A stretch of DNA of 41,771 nucleotides. It comes from Candidatus Muproteobacteria bacterium (GTDB lineage Bacteria; Pseudomonadota; Gammaproteobacteria; Acidiferrobacterales; Sulfurifustaceae). The notes under the pieces are model-generated. The model saw only the letters and a program-made list of their open reading frames with translations, was not told the DNA's origin and ran no database searches. Made by a program: the position numbers and the translations under genes. Shown here piece by piece: positions 17,129 through 25,973 of the stretch (positions are counted from its first letter, which is position 1; every line of letters starts with the position of its first letter). The DNA lies in contig DAIDLH010000058.1 in assembly GCA_027449605.1 (NCBI GenBank), forward strand, positions 1 to 41,771, given 5' to 3'.

Positions 17129-19102
17129 TCAACCTTCGAGCAGTATCTTCTCGGCCTGTTCCAGCGCCTCGGGAGCGCCGTACAGCACCAGCACGTCGCC
17201 GGCGGCGAGCCGGGTCTCGGGCGCCGGCTCGGGTCCGCGGATGCCGCCGCGGCGCACGGCGCTGACGCTGACGCCGGCAGCCTCGAGCGGCAGCTCGGAA
17301 ATCAGCTTGCCCACGGCGTCGGCCCCGTCCGGCAGCGTGATGGAATGCAGCCGCTCCTGGTAGGCGTTTTCCTTGCCTTCGTCGACGTCCGCGCCGTGGA
17401 AAAAGCCGCGCAACATGCGATACCGGTCGGTGCGCACGTCGCGCACGTGGCGCACGATGCGCGACACCGGCACGCCCATGAGCAGCAGCAGGTGCGAGCC
17501 CATCATCAGGCTGCCTTCGAGGCTTTCCGGCACCACTTCGGTGGCGCCGGCGGCCTTCAGTTTCTCCAGCGCGGCGTCGTCCATGGTGCGCACGATCACC
17601 GGCATGTCCGGGCGCAGCAGACGCGTGGTTTCGAGGATCTTCAGCGCCAAGGCGACGTCGTAGAAACTGATCGCCAGCGCCGTGGCGCGCGGCAATCCGG
17701 CCGCTTCGAGCACGTCGCGGCGCGCGGCGTCGCCGTAGACCACCGGTTTGCCGCCGTCGCGCGCGTCGCGCACGCGCACCGGGTCGAGATCGAGCGCGAG
17801 ATATTCGATGCCTTCCTGTTCCAGCATCCAGGCGAGATTCTGGCCGCTGCGGCCGTAGCCGCAGACGATCACGTGCTTGTGCGCGCCGCCGGCCTCGGCG
17901 CGGATCGCGTCCAGATTGCCCTCGCGCGCCTGGGTGTAACCCGGTACGAGCTTCTTGGCGACGCGACCGTTGTAGCGCACCACCAGCGGCGCCAGCATCA
18001 TGCTCAGGACGATCGAGGCCAGCACGATCTGCGAGGCCCGCGCGCTGAACAGCTGGTACTGGTTCGCCTGCAGTATCAGCGCGAACGCGAATTCGCCGAC
18101 CTGCGACAGCACCAGGCCAGTGCGCAGCGCGACGCCGGTTTCCATGCCGAACAACCGGCCCAGGCCGAGAATCAGCAGCGTCTTGAAAACCATGATGGCG
18201 GCGACGCAGACCAGCACCCACGGCCACAGCTGCCGCATCGCGCCGAGATCGAGCATCATGCCGATGGTGACGAAGAAAAGTCCGAGCAGGATGTCGCGGA
18301 ACGGCAGGATGTCGCCCTCCACCTGATGCCGGTATTCGGTCTCGCCCAGCATCATGCCGGCGAGAAACGCGCCGAGCGCCATCGACAGGCCCGCGGCCTC
18401 GGTAACCCAGGCCGACGCCAGCGTGAGCAGCAGCACCGCGAGCATGAAGTATTCGCGCAGCCGCGCCGAAGCGACCTCGTGGAAAAACGGCCGCAGCATC
18501 CAGCGCCCGACCAGGAAAATGCCGACCAGCACCAGCACGCTCTTCAGGAACGCCCAGCCGAGCGCGATCCACACTGATTGCCGGATGTCGCCGGCCAGCG
18601 CCGGAATCACGATCAGGAACGGCACCACCATCAGGTCCTGGAACAGCAGCACGCTGATGGCGTGGTGGCCGTGGCGCGAATTCTGCTCCAGCTGCTCGGT
18701 GAGCAGCTTCATGGCGATGGCGGTGGACGACATCGCCAGCATGCCGCCGATGACCACCGCGCCCTCGGGCGGCACGTCGAACAGCCAGGCGACGAATCCG
18801 AACACGAGGCCGCTGATCAGCACCTGCGCGCCGCCGAGCCCGAACACCACGTTCTTCATCGCCAGCAGCTTGGGCAGCGAAAACTCCAGACCCACGGTGA
18901 ACATGAGGAACACCAGCCCGAACTCGGCGAGGGTGCGCGTGCCCTCCAGGTCCGGAATCCAGCCCATGCCGAAGGGACCGACGACGATGCCGGCGGTGAG
19001 ATACGCCAGGATCTGCGGCAGGCGCAGATAACGGAACAGCGCGGCCAGCACCACCGCCACGCCCAGCAGGATCAGAATGCCGTGAAAGCCGATCGGCTCC
19101 AT
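17129..19102 (-). CDS. KefC/YbaL-type monovalent cation:proton antiporter
   Basis: Inner-membrane CPA2 antiporter of 657 residues. About 12 membrane segments lie in residues 1-380, with GLVFLMFTVGLEFSLPKL, LFQDLMVVPFLIVIPAL and LVLSQVGEFAFAL characteristic of the family. A RCK/TrkA-N Rossmann domain follows (VIVCGYGRSGQNLAWMLE, about 400-520). A TrkA-C domain ends the protein. I chose the ATG at 19102, because the open frame upstream overlaps the promoter region of kdsD. KefC-type systems export potassium during electrophile stress. Whether glutathione controls this one cannot be read from the sequence. Divergent from kdsD across 69 bases. Confidence 0.9.
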   Translation of the reverse strand: MEPIGFHGILILLGVAVVLAALFRYLRLPQILAYLTAGIVVGPFGMGWIPDLEGTRTLAEFGLVFLMFTVGLEFSLPKLLAMKNVVFGLGGAQVLISGLVFGFVAWLFDVPPEGAVVIGGMLAMSSTAIAMKLLTEQLEQNSRHGHHAISVLLFQDLMVVPFLIVIPALAGDIRQSVWIALGWAFLKSVLVLVGIFLVGRWMLRPFFHEVASARLREYFMLAVLLLTLASAWVTEAAGLSMALGAFLAGMMLGETEYRHQVEGDILPFRDILLGLFFVTIGMMLDLGAMRQLWPWVLVCVAAIMVFKTLLILGLGRLFGMETGVALRTGLVLSQVGEFAFALILQANQYQLFSARASQIVLASIVLSMMLAPLVVRYNGRVAKKLVPGYTQAREGNLDAIRAEAGGAHKHVIVCGYGRSGQNLAWMLEQEGIEYLALDLDPVRVRDARDGGKPVVYGDAARRDVLEAAGLPRATALAISFYDVALALKILETTRLLRPDMPVIVRTMDDAALEKLKAAGATEVVPESLEGSLMMGSHLLLLMGVPVSRIVRHVRDVRTDRYRMLRGFFHGADVDEGKENAYQERLHSITLPDGADAVGKLISELPLEAAGVSVSAVRRGGIRGPEPAPETRLAAGDVLVLYGAPEALEQAEKILLEG

Positions 19103-19171
19103 GGGATAATCGCAATCGTTTCGATATACTCCGCGAAAGATTACCCCAAGCCACGCCAAATCGCTAAACGC

Positions 19172-20146
19172 ATGACGTCATCCGCATCATACGAACAGCT
19201 GGGACGCGAAGTGATCCAGCTCGAGGCCGACGCGTTGCAGACGCTGGCGAAGCGCGTCGATGGGCAGTTCGCCGAAGCCTGCCGCCTGATCCTCGCCTGC
19301 GCCGGGCGCGTGATCGTCACCGGCATGGGCAAGAGCGGACACATCGGCGGCAAGATCGCCGCCACCCTCGCCAGCACCGGCACGCCGTCGTTCTTCGTGC
19401 ACCCGGGCGAAGCCTCGCACGGCGACGTCGGCATGATCACGACGTCGGACATCGTGCTGGCCATCTCCAATTCGGGCGAGACCGAGGAAATCCTCACCAT
19501 CCTGCCGATCATCAAGCGTCTCGGCGTGAAGTTGATCGCGCTCACCGGCGGCATGGAATCCAGCCTCGCGCGCCAGGCCGACGCGACGCTCTACGCCGGC
19601 GTGGAGAAGGAAGCCTGCCCGCACAACCTGGCGCCGACGGCGAGCACCACGGCGGCGCTGGCCGTCGGCGACGCGCTCGCGGTGGCGCTGCTCAAGTCGC
19701 GCGGCTTCACGCGCGAGGACTTCGCGCGCGCGCATCCGGCCGGCAGCCTCGGCCGCCGGCTGCTGCTGTACGTGAGCGACATCATGCACACCGGCAGCGC
19801 CATTCCCCAGGTCGCCGAGGAGGCGAGCCTGCGCGAGGCGCTGCTCGAGATGACCGGCAAGGGACTCGGCATGACCGGCGTGGTGGATCGCGACGGCCGC
19901 CTCGTCGGCATCTTCACCGACGGCGACCTGCGCCGTGTGCTCAACCGCAGCGTCGACGTTTACCACGCCAAAATCACCGAGGTCATGACGCGCCACCCGA
20001 AAACCACGCGCGCCGACCGGCTCGCGGCGGAAACGGTGCAGCTGATGCGCTCGCTGAAGATCAACGGGCTGTTCGTGGTGGACGAAGACAACCGCGTCCT
20101 CGGCGCGCTCAACATGCACGACCTGTTCCGCGCCGGCGTGATCTAA
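19172..20146 (+). CDS. kdsD: D-arabinose 5-phosphate isomerase
   Basis: Interconverts ribulose 5-phosphate and arabinose 5-phosphate, the first step toward Kdo for lipopolysaccharide. 324 residues. SIS domain at about 35-175 with VTGMGKSGHIGGKIAATLAS, IAISNSGETEEI-like LAISNSGETEEIL and HNLAPTASTT, then two CBS domains (about 205-324) with VVDRDGRLVGIFTDGDLRR and the final GALNMHDLFRAGVI. All segments are intact. Starts the Kdo/LPS-export run, 202 bases before kdsC, with a repeat element between. Confidence 0.96.
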   Translation: MTSSASYEQLGREVIQLEADALQTLAKRVDGQFAEACRLILACAGRVIVTGMGKSGHIGGKIAATLASTGTPSFFVHPGEASHGDVGMITTSDIVLAISNSGETEEILTILPIIKRLGVKLIALTGGMESSLARQADATLYAGVEKEACPHNLAPTASTTAALAVGDALAVALLKSRGFTREDFARAHPAGSLGRRLLLYVSDIMHTGSAIPQVAEEASLREALLEMTGKGLGMTGVVDRDGRLVGIFTDGDLRRVLNRSVDVYHAKITEVMTRHPKTTRADRLAAETVQLMRSLKINGLFVVDEDNRVLGALNMHDLFRAGVI

Positions 20147-20171
20147 GGAAATCCGAATTTAATATGACCAT

Positions 20172-20314
20172 CTGCCGCAAAGACGCGAAGGGTGAGGCGG
20201 AGTTCTCGCGAATGTCCGGTGGACATTCGCGCCGCCGAACGGGTGCAACGGGTTTTGTTGCACCCTGGGCCGCAAATAAGACAAATATCTTTGCGCTCTT
20301 TGCGTCTTTGCGGC
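20172..20314. repeat. Composite palindromic repeat between kdsD and kdsC
   Basis: CTGCCGCAAAGACGCG on the left and CTTTGCGTCTTTGCGGCG on the right form outer arms of the same family as at 17031-17112. Inside are two perfect hairpins: GCGAATGTCC with GGACATTCGC (20208-20230, loop GGT) and GGGTGCAAC with GTTGCACCC (20241-20265). The structure lies inside the kdsD-kdsC operon region. It could slow or process the transcript. No gene is seen. Confidence 0.75.
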
Positions 20315-20348
20315 GAAAACTCATAAATCATTTGGTTCCTAATAATTA

Positions 20349-20930
20349 ATGAACCAGATCCTTGCCCCGTCGTTTGACATCAGTCCCAAAGTCCTCGCGC
20401 TCGCCGCGAAGGTGAAACTTCTGCTGTTCGACGTGGACGGCGTGCTCACCGACGGGCGGCTGGTGATCGGCGACGACGGCCAGGAGTACAAGGCGTTCAA
20501 TTCACGCGACGGCCACGGCATCAAGATGCTGCAGCGCAACGGCGTGGCCGCCGGCATCATTACCGGCCGCAGCTCCGAGGTGGTCAAGCATCGCGTGAAG
20601 GACCTCGGCATCCAGCACGTCCATCAGGGCTGCAAGGAAAAACTGCCGGTCTACCGCCGGCTGATCGCCGAACTGAAGCTCGCGCCGGAACAGACCGCCT
20701 ACGTCGGCGACGACGTGGTCGACCTGCCGATCATGCTCGAAGTGGGCCTGGCGATCGCGGTGCAGAACGCGCATCCGCTCGCCAGGCAATACGCCCACTG
20801 GATCACCCCGAGCATCGGCGGTTACGGCGCGGCGCGCGAGGCCTGCGAAATGATCATGTACGCGCAGGGAAGCTATCACGCGGAAATGCGGAAATACCTC
20901 GCCGAACCGGGAGAACGGAAATCCGGATGA
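20349..20930 (+). CDS. kdsC: 3-deoxy-D-manno-octulosonate 8-phosphate phosphatase
   Basis: HAD-superfamily phosphatase that releases Kdo from Kdo 8-phosphate. 193 residues; the catalytic motif LLFDVDGVLTDG has the nucleophile Asp28 and Asp30. NSRDGHGIKMLQRNGV, IITGRSSEVVKHR and YVGDDVVDLPIMLEVGLAIAV complete the KdsC pattern, read as IITGRSS and YVGDDVVDLPIM. It forms tetramers in known homologues. The stop TGA overlaps the lptC start in ATGA. Confidence 0.96.
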   Translation: MNQILAPSFDISPKVLALAAKVKLLLFDVDGVLTDGRLVIGDDGQEYKAFNSRDGHGIKMLQRNGVAAGIITGRSSEVVKHRVKDLGIQHVHQGCKEKLPVYRRLIAELKLAPEQTAYVGDDVVDLPIMLEVGLAIAVQNAHPLARQYAHWITPSIGGYGAAREACEMIMYAQGSYHAEMRKYLAEPGERKSG

Positions 20931-21370
20931 CGCTCGACGCCAAACGGCTCGCCATCGCGGTCGCACTGCTGTTGCTGGCCGCCGGCTCCTGGTGGCTCAC
21001 ACGCACCGTCGGCCTGCCGGAAAAAATATTCGACGGCAAGTCGCGCCACGATCCCGACTACATCATCGAGAATTTCGACTCCACGGTCATGAACGAGAAC
21101 GGACGCCGGCGCTACAATCTCTCGGCCGCGCGGCTGGTGCATTACGGCGACGACGGCAGTTCCGATCTGGAGCGGCCGTACCTGATCCAGTACCGCGACA
21201 ATCTCGCCCCGATACACACCCGCGCCGACAAGGGATGGATACCGAAGCAAGGCGATCAGATTCTCATGACCGGAAACGTCATTTCCGCCCAGGGCCGCGA
21301 TCCGCAAAGCGCCGGCGGCGAAATCCGCACCCACAGCATGAAGATCATGCTCGACCGCTCGCCGACATGA
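20927..21370 (+). CDS. lptC: LptC, inner-membrane LPS export protein
   Basis: 147 residues. One N-terminal membrane helix (about 7-25, LAIAVALLLLAAGSWWL) anchors a periplasmic beta-jellyroll that takes LPS from LptB2FG and passes it to LptA. Family signatures are DPDYIIENFDSTVMNENG and the repeated edge strands with ARLVHYGDDGSSDLERPYL, read as RLVHYGDDGS. ATG overlaps the kdsC stop, and its own TGA overlaps the lptA ATG. Confidence 0.93.
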   Translation: MTLDAKRLAIAVALLLLAAGSWWLTRTVGLPEKIFDGKSRHDPDYIIENFDSTVMNENGRRRYNLSAARLVHYGDDGSSDLERPYLIQYRDNLAPIHTRADKGWIPKQGDQILMTGNVISAQGRDPQSAGGEIRTHSMKIMLDRSPT

Positions 21371-21909
21371 AGCCGCGCGACTCCGCCCCGCTCCCTCTCG
21401 TTTTTTTTCTGTTCAGCCTGGCCGTCGCGCCGGCGGCGCGCGCCGCGATGGACGACGCGGACGAACCGATCCGCATCAACGCGCGCTCGGTCGAGGCCAA
21501 TGAAAAAACCGGCGCCGCGGTTTACCGCGGCCGCGTCGTCGCCGAGCAGGGCCGGCTGTCGATCAGGGCGGATCGCGTGGAAATCCGCGCCCGGAACAAC
21601 CAGACCGAACTCATTCAGGCGATCGGCAGCCCGGTGAAACTGCGCCAACAGCCGGACGCCACGACGGAGGAAATCCGGGCCGAGGCGAAACGCGTCGATT
21701 ACCATGTCGCGACGGGCAAGCTCGACATGATCGGCGACGTCAGCCTGCGCCGCGGCGACGATCTGTTCACCGGCGGCGTGCTGCATTACGATCTCGACAC
21801 CCAAAGCCTGAGCGCCACGGGCGACGACCAAAGCGACGGCCGCGTGCACGCCGTGATACAGCCGCGCAAACCGGCGCCGCCCGCCCCCGAACCCGCGACC
21901 CAACCCTGA
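21367..21909 (+). CDS. lptA: LptA, periplasmic LPS-bridging protein
   Basis: 180 residues with a signal peptide ([15 protein letters not shown], cleavage after about residue 26). The mature protein is an OstA/LptA beta-jellyroll with characteristic [21 protein letters not shown], read as [15 protein letters not shown], then [19 protein letters not shown] and [14 protein letters not shown]. It polymerises head to tail to carry LPS across the periplasm to LptDE. The tail is Pro/Ala-rich. Its start overlaps the lptC stop. Confidence 0.93.
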   Translation: MKPRDSAPLPLVFFLFSLAVAPAARAAMDDADEPIRINARSVEANEKTGAAVYRGRVVAEQGRLSIRADRVEIRARNNQTELIQAIGSPVKLRQQPDATTEEIRAEAKRVDYHVATGKLDMIGDVSLRRGDDLFTGGVLHYDLDTQSLSATGDDQSDGRVHAVIQPRKPAPPAPEPATQP

Positions 21910-21917
21910 ACCGATCC

Positions 21918-22703
21918 ATGCCCGAAGCGACAAAACAGGTCAAGCGCGCCAGGACCAAGCGCCCCGGCATCCAGGTCGCGAACACGCTGAGCGCCGAGCG
22001 GCTGAACAAACAGTACAAGGGCCGCCAGGTCGTGAAGGATGTCTCGCTGGAAATCCGCAGCGGCGAGATCGTCGGCCTGCTCGGCCCGAACGGCGCCGGC
22101 AAGACCACCTGCTTCTACATGATCGTGGGGCTGGTGCCGATGGACAGCGGCGCCATCCGTCTCGACAAGACCGAAATCGGCGGCCTGCCGATGCACCGGC
22201 GCGCGCGGCTGGGACTGGGCTATCTTCCGCAGGAACCGTCGGTGTTCCGCAACCTGACGGTGGCGGAAAACATCATGGCGATTCTCGAGACACGCGTCGA
22301 TCTGCCGCCGGAGGATCGCGCGCGCATCCTCGAGGAACTGCTGCACGATCTCAATATCGCCGCGCGGCGCGACGCGCCGGGAATCAGCCTTTCCGGCGGC
22401 GAGCGGCGACGCGTGGAAATCGCGCGCGCGCTCGCGACCGCGCCGCGTTTCATCCTGCTCGACGAACCGTTCGCCGGCGTGGACCCGATTTCCGTTCTGG
22501 AGATTCAGCAATTGATCCGGCACCTGCAGGAGCGCGGCATCGGCGTACTGATCACCGATCACAACGTGCGCGAGACTCTGAAAATTTGCGACCGTGCGTA
22601 CATCCTGAGCGACGGTCGGGTCCTGACCTCGGGCACGCCCAGCGATATTCTGTATAATGACGCCGTCAAGAAGGTTTATCTGGGCGAAGACTTCCGTCTT
22701 TAA
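21918..22703 (+). CDS. lptB: LptB, ATPase of the LPS exporter
   Basis: Cytoplasmic ATPase of LptB2FG, which extracts LPS from the inner membrane. 261 residues, with about 24 basic N-terminal residues beyond the usual start. Walker [10 protein letters not shown] at 56-64, signature [15 protein letters not shown], Walker [14 protein letters not shown] and switch His in [11 protein letters not shown] are all intact. The end VYLGEDFRL matches the LptB C-terminus. lptF and lptG are not in the window, which is normal. Confidence 0.96.
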   Translation: MPEATKQVKRARTKRPGIQVANTLSAERLNKQYKGRQVVKDVSLEIRSGEIVGLLGPNGAGKTTCFYMIVGLVPMDSGAIRLDKTEIGGLPMHRRARLGLGYLPQEPSVFRNLTVAENIMAILETRVDLPPEDRARILEELLHDLNIAARRDAPGISLSGGERRRVEIARALATAPRFILLDEPFAGVDPISVLEIQQLIRHLQERGIGVLITDHNVRETLKICDRAYILSDGRVLTSGTPSDILYNDAVKKVYLGEDFRL

Positions 22704-22772
22704 AACAACAGACTCGCGGATTTTCATACAGTATAGCCGCCGCGCGCCCGACGACAGGCGCGACCCACCTTC

Positions 22773-22781
22773 TGGTAATAT
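22773..22781 (+). promoter_or_regulatory. Possible extended -10 promoter before rpoN
   Basis: TGGTAATAT has the TGn extension followed by a TAATAT hexamer, about 80 bases before the rpoN ATG. No good -35 is seen, which extended -10 promoters do not require. rpoN may instead be transcribed with lptB. Confidence 0.3.
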
Positions 22782-22863
22782 GTACTAAACTTTCAGTTAA
22801 ACATCGCGGAGCCGTTCCAGGGCGGAGCGGCCCGCTTACCGAAGAACCAATGCCTGTATTTTT

Positions 22864-24375
22864 ATGAAGCAGTCACTTGACCTTAAACTCGGTCAGCATC
22901 TGACAATCACCCCCCAGTTGCAGCAAGCCATCCGGCTGCTGCAGCTTTCGTCCGTCGAACTCCAGCAGGAAATCCAGGAAGCGCTCGAAAGCAATCCGCT
23001 GCTCGAGGAAAACGAACGCGAGGAAGAATCCACGGAAAGCAAGGGCGAGGCCGACTCGGCCTCCTCCGATTCGGCCTCGACGGAAAGCCCGGACGGAGAT
23101 GAAACCGCCTCCTACGACGAGGCCGAGTCGCTGTCTCCGAACGATTCCGGCGCCGATCTCGACACCGGCTCCGGCGAAGACAACGACTGGGGCAACGACA
23201 GCTTCGAGTCCATGACCGCGCCCACGGGCAGCCGTTCGGCTTCGGACGACGACTTCCCCGACATCGACGCGCGCAACAGTCCGCCGCAGACGCTGCGCGA
23301 CCATCTGCTGTGGCAGATGCAGATGACGCCGTTTTCCGACACCGACAAGCAGATCGCGCTGGCCCTGATCGACGCCATCAGCGAGGACGGCTACCTGAGC
23401 TGCAAGCTGGAGGAAATCCAGCAGGCCCTGAGCAAGAACCTGCCCGTGGAGATCGACGAAATCGAGGCGGTGCTGCACCAGATTCAGAACTTCGACCCGC
23501 TCGGCGTCGGCGCGCGCGATCTCGCCGAATGCCTGCGCCTGCAGATGAAGACGCTCCCGTCCGACACGCCGTGCGTGAAGCAAGCGACCGAACTCGCCAC
23601 GCCGCAAAACCTGGCGCTGCTCGCGGCGCGCGACTACACGCAGCTGCGGCGGAACCTCAAGCTCTCGGCGGAGGACCTGCAGCAGGTCATCAACCTCATC
23701 CAGAGCCTGAATCCACGTCCGGGAAACTCCGTCACGTCGTCGCAGGCGGGTTACATCGTTCCCGACATCGTCGTCAAGAAAGTCCGCGGCGTCTGGCGCG
23801 CCGATCTCAATCCGGACGTCTCCCCGAAGCTGCGCATCAACCGCCATTACGAAAAGATGATCCATCGCGGCGATTCGAGTTCCGACAACCGCTACCTCCA
23901 GGATCAGCTGCAGCAGGCGCGCTGGTTCATCAAGAGCCTGAACTCCCGCAACGAGACGCTGCTCAAGGTCGCGCGCACGATCGTGGACCGGCAGCGCGCC
24001 TTCTTCGACCACGGGGCCGAAGCCATGAAGCCGCTGGTGCTGCACGACGTGGCCGAGACCGTGAGCATGCACGAATCCACCATTTCGCGCGTCACCACCA
24101 ACAAGTACATGCTCACCCCGCGCGGAATATTCGAATTGAAGTATTTCTTCTCGAGCCACGTATCGACCGCCGACGGCGGCACCTGTTCGGCGACGGCGAT
24201 CCGCTCGATCATCAAGAAGCTGGTGGAGTGCGAGATACCGACCAAGCCCATCAGCGACAGCAAGATCGCCGAGATCCTGTCCGAACAGGGAATCAACGTC
24301 GCGCGGCGCACGGTCGCGAAGTACCGCGAATCGATGAACATCCCGCCTTCCAGCCAGCGGAAGTCGTTAGTCTAG
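22864..24375 (+). CDS. rpoN: RNA polymerase sigma-54 factor
   Basis: 503 residues. Region I (about 1-50) is Gln/Leu-rich with LGQHLTITPQLQQAIRLLQL, which contacts enhancer-binding proteins. Region II (about 50-130) is a long acidic Asp/Glu/Ser stretch. The core-binding domain follows, then a helix-turn-helix (VAETVSMHESTISRVTTNKY, about 400-420). The RpoN box ARRTVAKYRE at 480-489 reads the -24 element. All parts are intact. Activators are needed for every sigma-54 promoter, so genes under its control lie elsewhere. Followed after 18 bases by hpf. Confidence 0.97.
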   Translation: MKQSLDLKLGQHLTITPQLQQAIRLLQLSSVELQQEIQEALESNPLLEENEREEESTESKGEADSASSDSASTESPDGDETASYDEAESLSPNDSGADLDTGSGEDNDWGNDSFESMTAPTGSRSASDDDFPDIDARNSPPQTLRDHLLWQMQMTPFSDTDKQIALALIDAISEDGYLSCKLEEIQQALSKNLPVEIDEIEAVLHQIQNFDPLGVGARDLAECLRLQMKTLPSDTPCVKQATELATPQNLALLAARDYTQLRRNLKLSAEDLQQVINLIQSLNPRPGNSVTSSQAGYIVPDIVVKKVRGVWRADLNPDVSPKLRINRHYEKMIHRGDSSSDNRYLQDQLQQARWFIKSLNSRNETLLKVARTIVDRQRAFFDHGAEAMKPLVLHDVAETVSMHESTISRVTTNKYMLTPRGIFELKYFFSSHVSTADGGTCSATAIRSIIKKLVECEIPTKPISDSKIAEILSEQGINVARRTVAKYRESMNIPPSSQRKSLV

Positions 24376-24393
24376 TCAGCCCGGAGAATTTTC

Positions 24394-24711
24394 ATGCAAA
24401 TCACGGTCAGCGGTCACCAGGTTGAAATCACCGAACCCCTGCGCAACTACGCCGCGGAGAAAATCGGACGCCTGCAGAAACACCTGGACAGCATCATCAA
24501 CGCCAGCGTCGTGCTGCACGTCCAGAAAAATCTGCACAAGGCCGAGGCCACCGTCCAGGCGCGCGGGACCACCCTGCACGCCGACGCCGAGGGTCCCGAC
24601 ATGTACGCCGCCATCGACGCGCTCGCCGACAAGCTCGATCGGCAGATGCTCAAACACAAGGAAAAGACCAACAGCCATCACCGCAGCGAGGCGTCGCTCA
24701 AGAAACTCTGA
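24394..24711 (+). CDS. hpf: Ribosome hibernation promoting factor (short HPF)
   Basis: 105 residues, the short HPF/YfiA type. MQITVSGHQVEITEPLRNYA begins the beta-alpha-beta fold that sits in the 30S decoding centre and leads to 100S ribosome dimers in resting cells. LHADAEGPDMYAAIDALADKL, read as EGPDMYAAIDALADKLDRQM, is the conserved second helix. It ends in a basic tail. A GGAG site precedes the ATG. The usual neighbour ptsN does not follow. Confidence 0.94.
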   Translation: MQITVSGHQVEITEPLRNYAAEKIGRLQKHLDSIINASVVLHVQKNLHKAEATVQARGTTLHADAEGPDMYAAIDALADKLDRQMLKHKEKTNSHHRSEASLKKL

Positions 24712-24785
24712 AGCCTCGGCGCCGGCGCGCGCAGCGACCCGGCCGCGGCCTGCGCCACGAACCGCGCGGCCGGCGGCGGCAAACC

Positions 24786-24794
24786 TGTTACAAT
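24786..24794 (+). promoter_or_regulatory. Possible extended -10 promoter before hprK
   Basis: TGTTACAAT is an extended -10 (TGn plus TACAAT), about 90 bases before the TTG start of hprK. It lies in the 173-base gap where ptsN would be expected. No -35 hexamer is convincing. It would allow hprK-rapZ-ptsHI to be expressed apart from rpoN-hpf. Confidence 0.35.
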
Positions 24795-24884
24795 GGCTTC
24801 CGCCCTGCCCGGCCGATAACGCCTTAAAACCCGCGTATCCCGGACCGGCCGGGGATTCCGTCATCACGAAACGAGGCGAGTTGC

Positions 24885-25973
24885 TTGCGGCGCAAACCAC
24901 GAAAAAAGTCTGCCGGTGCATCACACAAGCCCGGTCAGTCGCGCGCTGATTCCGCGACCACGCCGCCGGTCACGGTGCGTGACCTCTTCGAATCGCAATC
25001 CGCCCCGCTCAAACTTGAATGGGTCGCGGGCGAAACCGGCAAGGGCCGGCTGCTCGAACCCACGACCGCCAAATACCCGGGCATGGCGCTGGTGGGGCAT
25101 CTCAACTTCGTGCATCCGAACCGGATCCAGGTCCTCGGCGAGGCGGAAGTGGCGTACCTGTCGCGGCTCCCCGCGAAGGAATACGACGAGACGATCCGCA
25201 ACCTCTTTACCTGCGATAACACCTCGGCTGTCATCGTGGCGAACGGACGGAAGATCACCCCCGACCTGATCGCCGCCGCCGACAAGTCCTCGCTCGCGCT
25301 GTTCTCGTCATCCCTGGCCAGTCCGGTGGTGATCGATCATCTCCAGTACTACCTGACGCGCGCGCTCGCGCCGCGCATCACCGTGCACGGCGTCTACATG
25401 GAAGTCATGGGCATGGGCGTCCTGATCACCGGCGAATCCGGCATCGGCAAAAGCGAGCTCGCGCTCGAACTGCTGTCGCGCAATCACCGCCTGATCGCGG
25501 ACGACGCGGTCGAGTTCGTCCACGTCGGTCCGGACGTGATCGTCGGCCAGTGCCCGACGCTGCTCTCGGATTATCTCGAGGTTCGCGGCCTGGGCGTTCT
25601 CGACGTGCGGCTGATGTTCGGCGAAACCGCGGTGCGGCACAAGAAAAAGCTGCACCTGATCGTGCGCCTAGAGACGATCCAGCGCCAGAAAATGAGCAAG
25701 ATCGACCGCCTCGAATCGAAACAGATGACGCGCGCTATTCTCAACGTGGACATCCCGGAGGTGGCCTTGTTCGTCGGTCCGGGCCGCAACCTCGCGGTGC
25801 TGGTGGAAACCGCCACCCGCGCCTACATCCTGCGCATGTGGGGTTTCGATCCGCTCGATGATTTCATCAAACGGCACCAGGACCACATGAACAACGCCGG
25901 AGCGGCTCATCCGGCCCCGCGCGGCGTACTGGCGGGGGACGCGCTGCGCAAGGCGCGAAGCAAAGTGGACTGA
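24885..25973 (+). CDS. hprK: HPr kinase/phosphorylase
   Basis: Bifunctional enzyme that phosphorylates and dephosphorylates HPr on a serine. The ORF from TTG at 24885 gives 362 residues, longer than the usual 310-320. The first 30 are basic and Ser/Pro-rich, and a GTG at 24975 (VRDLFESQ) would match the family start better, so the true start is uncertain. The Walker A loop GESGIGKS lies at 183-190, the HPr-kinase signature LEVRGLGVLDVRLMFG follows, and LIVRLETIQ is present. The target HPr, with its Ser46, is encoded downstream. It ends flush with rapZ. Confidence 0.93.
   Translation: MRRKPRKKSAGASHKPGQSRADSATTPPVTVRDLFESQSAPLKLEWVAGETGKGRLLEPTTAKYPGMALVGHLNFVHPNRIQVLGEAEVAYLSRLPAKEYDETIRNLFTCDNTSAVIVANGRKITPDLIAAADKSSLALFSSSLASPVVIDHLQYYLTRALAPRITVHGVYMEVMGMGVLITGESGIGKSELALELLSRNHRLIADDAVEFVHVGPDVIVGQCPTLLSDYLEVRGLGVLDVRLMFGETAVRHKKKLHLIVRLETIQRQKMSKIDRLESKQMTRAILNVDIPEVALFVGPGRNLAVLVETATRAYILRMWGFDPLDDFIKRHQDHMNNAGAAHPAPRGVLAGDALRKARSKVD

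Noticed and set aside
20160-20348. Possible short gene between kdsD and kdsC
   Set aside because: The open frames consist of palindromic repeat sequence and give the SPQRRKER-like artefact peptide seen with this repeat.
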